NCBI GenBank assembly: GCA_913058555.1 | Contig: CAJXRJ010000009.1 | Span: forward strand, 1 to 27,449 | Reading direction: 5' to 3' | Origin: an uncultured bacterium | GTDB taxonomy: Bacteria > Planctomycetota > UBA1135 > GCA-002686595 | DNA: 27,449 bases | Shown here: piece after piece, positions 24,345 through 27,449 of the stretch | Layout: each line of letters starts with the position of its first letter | Position numbering within the stretch: the first letter of the stretch is position 1 | Translations under genes and position numbers: made by a program | The notes under the pieces: model-generated | Seen by the model: the letters and a program-made list of their open reading frames with translations, nothing else | Told to the model about the DNA's origin: nothing | Databases searched by the model: none

Positions 24345-26900
24345 TCAACGGAAGTGAACCGTCAGGCCGTTCGAGTAGTTCGACGTGGCCTGTCCCGCCA
24401 CGACGTCCCGGAACCATGTGACGAAGTGCCAGGTCTCTCCGGGATGCACGTTGACGAAGCCGGTGGGGGTTGGGTGCCGCGTGAGGTCCAGCGTGATGGA
24501 GTAGGCCCCCGACGGCCCCGAGTCCACGATCTGTCCCGGTCCAATGAAGCGGCCGATCGCGCCACCGAGGCATAGGTTGCCGTGGCTGCCTCCCGGGTTC
24601 GTGACCAGGCCTCGCTCCGGACTCGCGGCGAACAGTCCGAAGACGTGGGGCGGAAGCCGGATCGCCCCGAGTGTCACGTCGTTGGGTGTGACCTCCGACG
24701 TCCCCATGCCGACCATGCGGGCTGTCTGCCCTCCGGAGTGGGGGACGGGACTGCAGTAATTCAGGCCTATCGGCCGTGCGGGGTAGATGTACGCGGCGCC
24801 GGACCACACCGCAGAGTTGTCGGACTCCAGGTCGCTGTTCACGTCCGTGCCGCGGCTGCTTTCGAAGCGCGCGCCGACGACCATGAACTCCCCGTGGATC
24901 CCGACGGCGTTGCCGAACCAATCGGAGCTGTCCGGCGTGGACGCCTTCACGTAGGCGTGCTGCGACCAGTGGCCTCCCTCGCGTCGGAACAGGTAGGCCG
25001 CGCCCGAATTCTGAAGGCTGTTGTCGGTCTGGGATCCGTAGTTCAAGAGCGACGCCCGCCCCCCCTCGAAAGGGGCACCCACAAGAACGGCGTTGGTGGC
25101 CACCGCTACGGACAGTCCGAAGAAGTCGCCAGCGTCAGTGTTCGAGGCCTTGAGATAGGCCTCCTGTTGCCAGGCCCCATTACTGCGGAAAAAGACGTAG
25201 GCCGCGCCAGAGCTATCGGCGCTGTTGTCGGCCTGTCCGGGGCTGTTGACGCCAGTGGCCGAGCTGTCTTCTCCAAAGGACCCCACGACAAGGGTGTTGT
25301 TCAGAATCGCGAGCGAGTGGCCGAAGCCATCTTCGGTGCCCGGATTCGACGCCTTGAGGAAGGCGTCGGCCACCCAGGCGCTTCCAGATCTGCGGAAGAC
25401 ATGGACAGCGCCTGAGCGCCAGAGACTGTTGTCCGCCTCCAAGCCACTGTTGACTCCCACGCCGCCGCTGTCGTCGCGATGGGCCGCGACCGCGATCAGG
25501 CCGCCGGAGACCGCGACACTCGCCCCGAAGTCGTCATCGATGTCGGGGTCAGGGGCCTTCAGGTAGGCCTCCTGCGTCCAGGTCGTCCCCGTCCGCGTGA
25601 AGACGTATGCTGCACCAGCGCGCCGAGTCGTGTTGTCGGACTGCACACCGGGGATCCCGCTCTCCTCGTCGGGGGCCCCGATGACAAGGGTGTCGCCCGA
25701 GATCGCCACCGACGTCCCGAAACCGTCATCCTCATCGGTATTCGAGGCCTTGATGTACGCCTGTTCCGACCAGGTGTTTCCGTTCCGCGTGAAGACGTAG
25801 GCCGCGCCCGACTCATGTTCGAAGATCCCCGGAATGATGGGGGGGTTGACCCCTGTGAACCCGCGGTTCTCATTTGGTTCCCCGACGACAAGGGTGTCCT
25901 CCGACAGCGCCACGGAGGTGCCAAAGCGATAGTTGCGGCCAGCACGAGGCGGCTTCACGTACGCCTGCTGGCGCCACGTGTCAGCCTCCCTCACGAAAAC
26001 GTAGACCGCCCCGTAGTTGTCATTCACATGGTCGTCCGCGTGCTGGTCGCCGTTGATGGTGGTGCTAGAACTGTCTTCCTTGACAGCACCAACCGCAACA
26101 GTGTCGCCCCAGATGGCGACCGAGTAACCGAACTCGTCGTACCAGTCCGTGTTCGACGCCTTCAGGTACGCGTACTGGAGCACGGGGTCGACCGTAATCG
26201 GGTAGACGGCGCACGAATCGTCCACGCAGATTGTGAGCTGCTCGCCCCTGAGCTCCATCCAGGCCCGTAGCGCCGCCCCGTTCGCGTCGAAGGCGAGCAG
26301 GCCGGCGTACTCGAGGACGGCCACCCCTGACGAGTCGACGAAGCGCGCGGAGCGGCGACTCTGCGTGATCAAAGGGCGTAACTCGCCCCGGACGTCGAGG
26401 GCGAAGCATAGGGGGGCGTCCGCGCACGCGCTCCGAGCGGGCGGAGCGAAGACCGTAAATCCGTGCTCCAGTCCCCCGGGTTCGTTCACCCACCACTCGG
26501 TGAGCTGCTCGCTCCATCGCAGCTCGGCACGATTGCCGTCGGCCCCAACGCCCATGGCTCGGTCCGTTTCGATGAGGGCGCCGTCGAATCCCCACTCCGA
26601 GAGCTCCAGGCCCCAGCGCCACCCTGCGTCGTCGGGGACGGTGGTGGCCCCCCGGTCGTCGTAGCGCGTGGTCCACCCGCGCCCCGGGTTGCGGCTCACG
26701 AGTTCGCCCCCGCGCCGCTCGATGGCGTGCAGCGAGGCCTGATGGAGCTGGCACAGCGCCGACCAGTCCTCCACGGAGAGCTCCGGTGAGTGGTTCTCGC
26801 CCTGATCACCGTCGGAGGAGGCACCGAAGGAGAGGCCCGCGAGGGCGAGGCTTGCGAGCAGCAGGGAGACGGCGGGTCGGGCGGAAGGAGGGAGTTGCAT
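24345..26900 (-). CDS. Secreted seven-repeat FG-GAP beta-propeller protein with shared C-terminal module
   Basis: The protein has 851 residues from the ATG at 26900, which opens a signal peptide (MQLPPSARPAVSLLLASLAL before AGLSFGAS). The in-frame start at 27032 would place it 44 residues in. Residues about 30-250 form a beta-rich domain ending CAVYPITVDPVLQ, related to the one in 21272-23578. Seven FG-GAP repeats follow, each F-G-x-S-V-A then D-T-x-x-V-G (FGYSVAIWGDTVAVGAVKED, FGTSVALSEDTLVVGEP, FGTSVAISGDTLVIGAP, FGASVAVSGGLIAVAAH, FGHSLAILNNTLVVGSF, FGLSVAVATNAVLVGAP, FGNAVGIHGEFMVVGAR). Each follows a LKASNxDxxD linker, giving one seven-bladed propeller. The shared module runs from residue 715 (YCSPVPHSG) with NLCLGGAIGRF, GETWHFVTWFRD and TSNYS. 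An exported surface or extracellular protein is inferred. Confidence 0.9.
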   Translation of the reverse strand: MQLPPSARPAVSLLLASLALAGLSFGASSDGDQGENHSPELSVEDWSALCQLHQASLHAIERRGGELVSRNPGRGWTTRYDDRGATTVPDDAGWRWGLELSEWGFDGALIETDRAMGVGADGNRAELRWSEQLTEWWVNEPGGLEHGFTVFAPPARSACADAPLCFALDVRGELRPLITQSRRSARFVDSSGVAVLEYAGLLAFDANGAALRAWMELRGEQLTICVDDSCAVYPITVDPVLQYAYLKASNTDWYDEFGYSVAIWGDTVAVGAVKEDSSSTTINGDQHADDHVNDNYGAVYVFVREADTWRQQAYVKPPRAGRNYRFGTSVALSEDTLVVGEPNENRGFTGVNPPIIPGIFEHESGAAYVFTRNGNTWSEQAYIKASNTDEDDGFGTSVAISGDTLVIGAPDEESGIPGVQSDNTTRRAGAAYVFTRTGTTWTQEAYLKAPDPDIDDDFGASVAVSGGLIAVAAHRDDSGGVGVNSGLEADNSLWRSGAVHVFRRSGSAWVADAFLKASNPGTEDGFGHSLAILNNTLVVGSFGEDSSATGVNSPGQADNSADSSGAAYVFFRSNGAWQQEAYLKASNTDAGDFFGLSVAVATNAVLVGAPFEGGRASLLNYGSQTDNSLQNSGAAYLFRREGGHWSQHAYVKASTPDSSDWFGNAVGIHGEFMVVGARFESSRGTDVNSDLESDNSAVWSGAAYIYPARPIGLNYCSPVPHSGGQTARMVGMGTSEVTPNDVTLGAIRLPPHVFGLFAASPERGLVTNPGGSHGNLCLGGAIGRFIGPGQIVDSGPSGAYSITLDLTRHPTPTGFVNVHPGETWHFVTWFRDVVAGQATSNYSNGLTVHFR

Positions 26901-27425
26901 CGTGTGGGGCGGCCGCAGGGAAGCTGGGGATGCGAGCAAGGGAATCATGGCGATGAGGCCAACGATCCGGGCACTCCCAACCGTACGCGTCAAAGACGGA
27001 TTGCGGCGACGATGAGGCTCCCATCTTGTCACGGAGCTGTGATTCGGAATGTGGAGTCGCGTGGCAGCACTAGGGGGACAAGCGTTCCAAGCTGCGCGGG
27101 CAGTACCGCTCCGAAGCCGTTTCCGGCAACCGTCGTCCCGGCGGAGCGGGCATGGTCACGCGCGAACGGTGGTTCATTCCACGGTCTCACCGGCTGTCAC
27201 CGAAGCATGGCGGAAACGGCACCGGTACCACACTGCCTCTACGGTCCCTTCCTTTGTGGCCAATCGACGGACTTTGTGTTCTTGCTGGGGTCGGCCGGTA
27301 GTGGCGCAGGGAGGCTCACTCCGCAGGCGGCGCTGACGATGCGGCAAAAGTACGGAGCCAAAAGTACGAGTACGGGAGTACGGAGCCAGGATCAGTCTTT
27401 CGCTTTCGAGCGCCGTGACTTGAAC
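26901..27425. other. Upstream region of the last gene
   Basis: There is no supportable gene here. GTACGGAGCC occurs twice (27350-27359 and 27378-27387), with further GTACG words between (27364-27375), a small cluster of direct repeats. The promoter of the minus-strand propeller gene should lie between 26901 and about 27100; I cannot define its boxes. Confidence 0.35.
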
Positions 27426-27449
27426 CTGTCTCTTATACACATCTGACGC
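27426..27449 (+). other. Nextera/Tn5 mosaic-end adapter (artifact)
   Basis: CTGTCTCTTATACACATCT (27426-27444) is the Tn5 mosaic end used in tagmentation libraries, and the following GACGC is the start of the adapter beyond it. This is untrimmed read-through, not genome. Any reading frame ending LSLIHI (plus) or beginning MYKRQ (minus) here is an artifact. Confidence 0.97.

Noticed and set aside
24345..24758. C-terminal module as PEP-CTERM or LPXTG anchor
   Set aside because: There is no PEP or LPXTG motif, hydrophobic helix or basic tail after the conserved region.
24582..25415. 277-residue plus-strand frame
   Set aside because: It is antisense to the FG-GAP repeats; the apparent internal repetition reflects the real gene's repeats.
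26790..27446. 218-residue plus-strand frame ending LSLIHI
   Set aside because: It runs into the sequencing adapter and overlaps the real gene start on the other strand.

Overview
The window looks like part of a planctomycete chromosome. Four things suggest this: high GC; a set of very large secreted beta-propeller proteins; an ECF sigma factor overlapping a membrane Ser/Thr kinase with TPR-like repeats; and starts that almost all lack a Shine-Dalgarno motif. A porin with a C-terminal phenylalanine shows a Gram-negative (outer membrane) envelope. The phylum call is inference from architecture. No rRNA, tRNA or ribosomal protein marker is present.

Layout, left to right: (1) 1-7855, three plus-strand genes for secreted propeller proteins (HAF repeats, then two FG-GAP/VCBS proteins). 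Remnants of one IS family separate them (1227-1575 and 4369-4934). (2) 7856-9189, a decayed transposase of a second IS family. (3) 9190-12168 (minus), a secreted Vps62-like/cadherin-like/MopE protein whose signal peptide is out of frame with its best ATG at a run of eight G. (4) 12405-15346, the ECF sigma factor and Ser/Thr kinase pair. (5) 15371-16522, the longest but broken copy of IS family 1. (6) 16694-18028, a phosphate-selective-porin-like protein. (7) 18029-19499, a graveyard of nested IS fragments. (8) 19500-20951, two small secreted hypothetical proteins. (9) 21272-23578 and 24345-26900 (minus), two more propeller proteins with IS5-type and family 1 debris between them. (10) The last 24 bases are Nextera transposon adapter, so this is a contig end and not genome sequence.

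The unifying feature is a C-terminal module of about 135-140 residues shared by six otherwise different exported proteins (1-1140, 1688-4339, 5216-7855, 9190-12099, 21272-23578, 24345-26900). It has two conserved cysteines, an LCLGG-like motif, a GETWxFQAWxRD-like motif and an SNFT-like motif, and it always ends the protein. I recognise no named domain in it and propose it as a sorting, secretion or surface-attachment module. Four of the N-terminal parts carry 7 or 14 propeller repeats, as if display of seven-bladed propellers were the theme. The IS remnants lie just 3' of stop codons and never inside a propeller gene.
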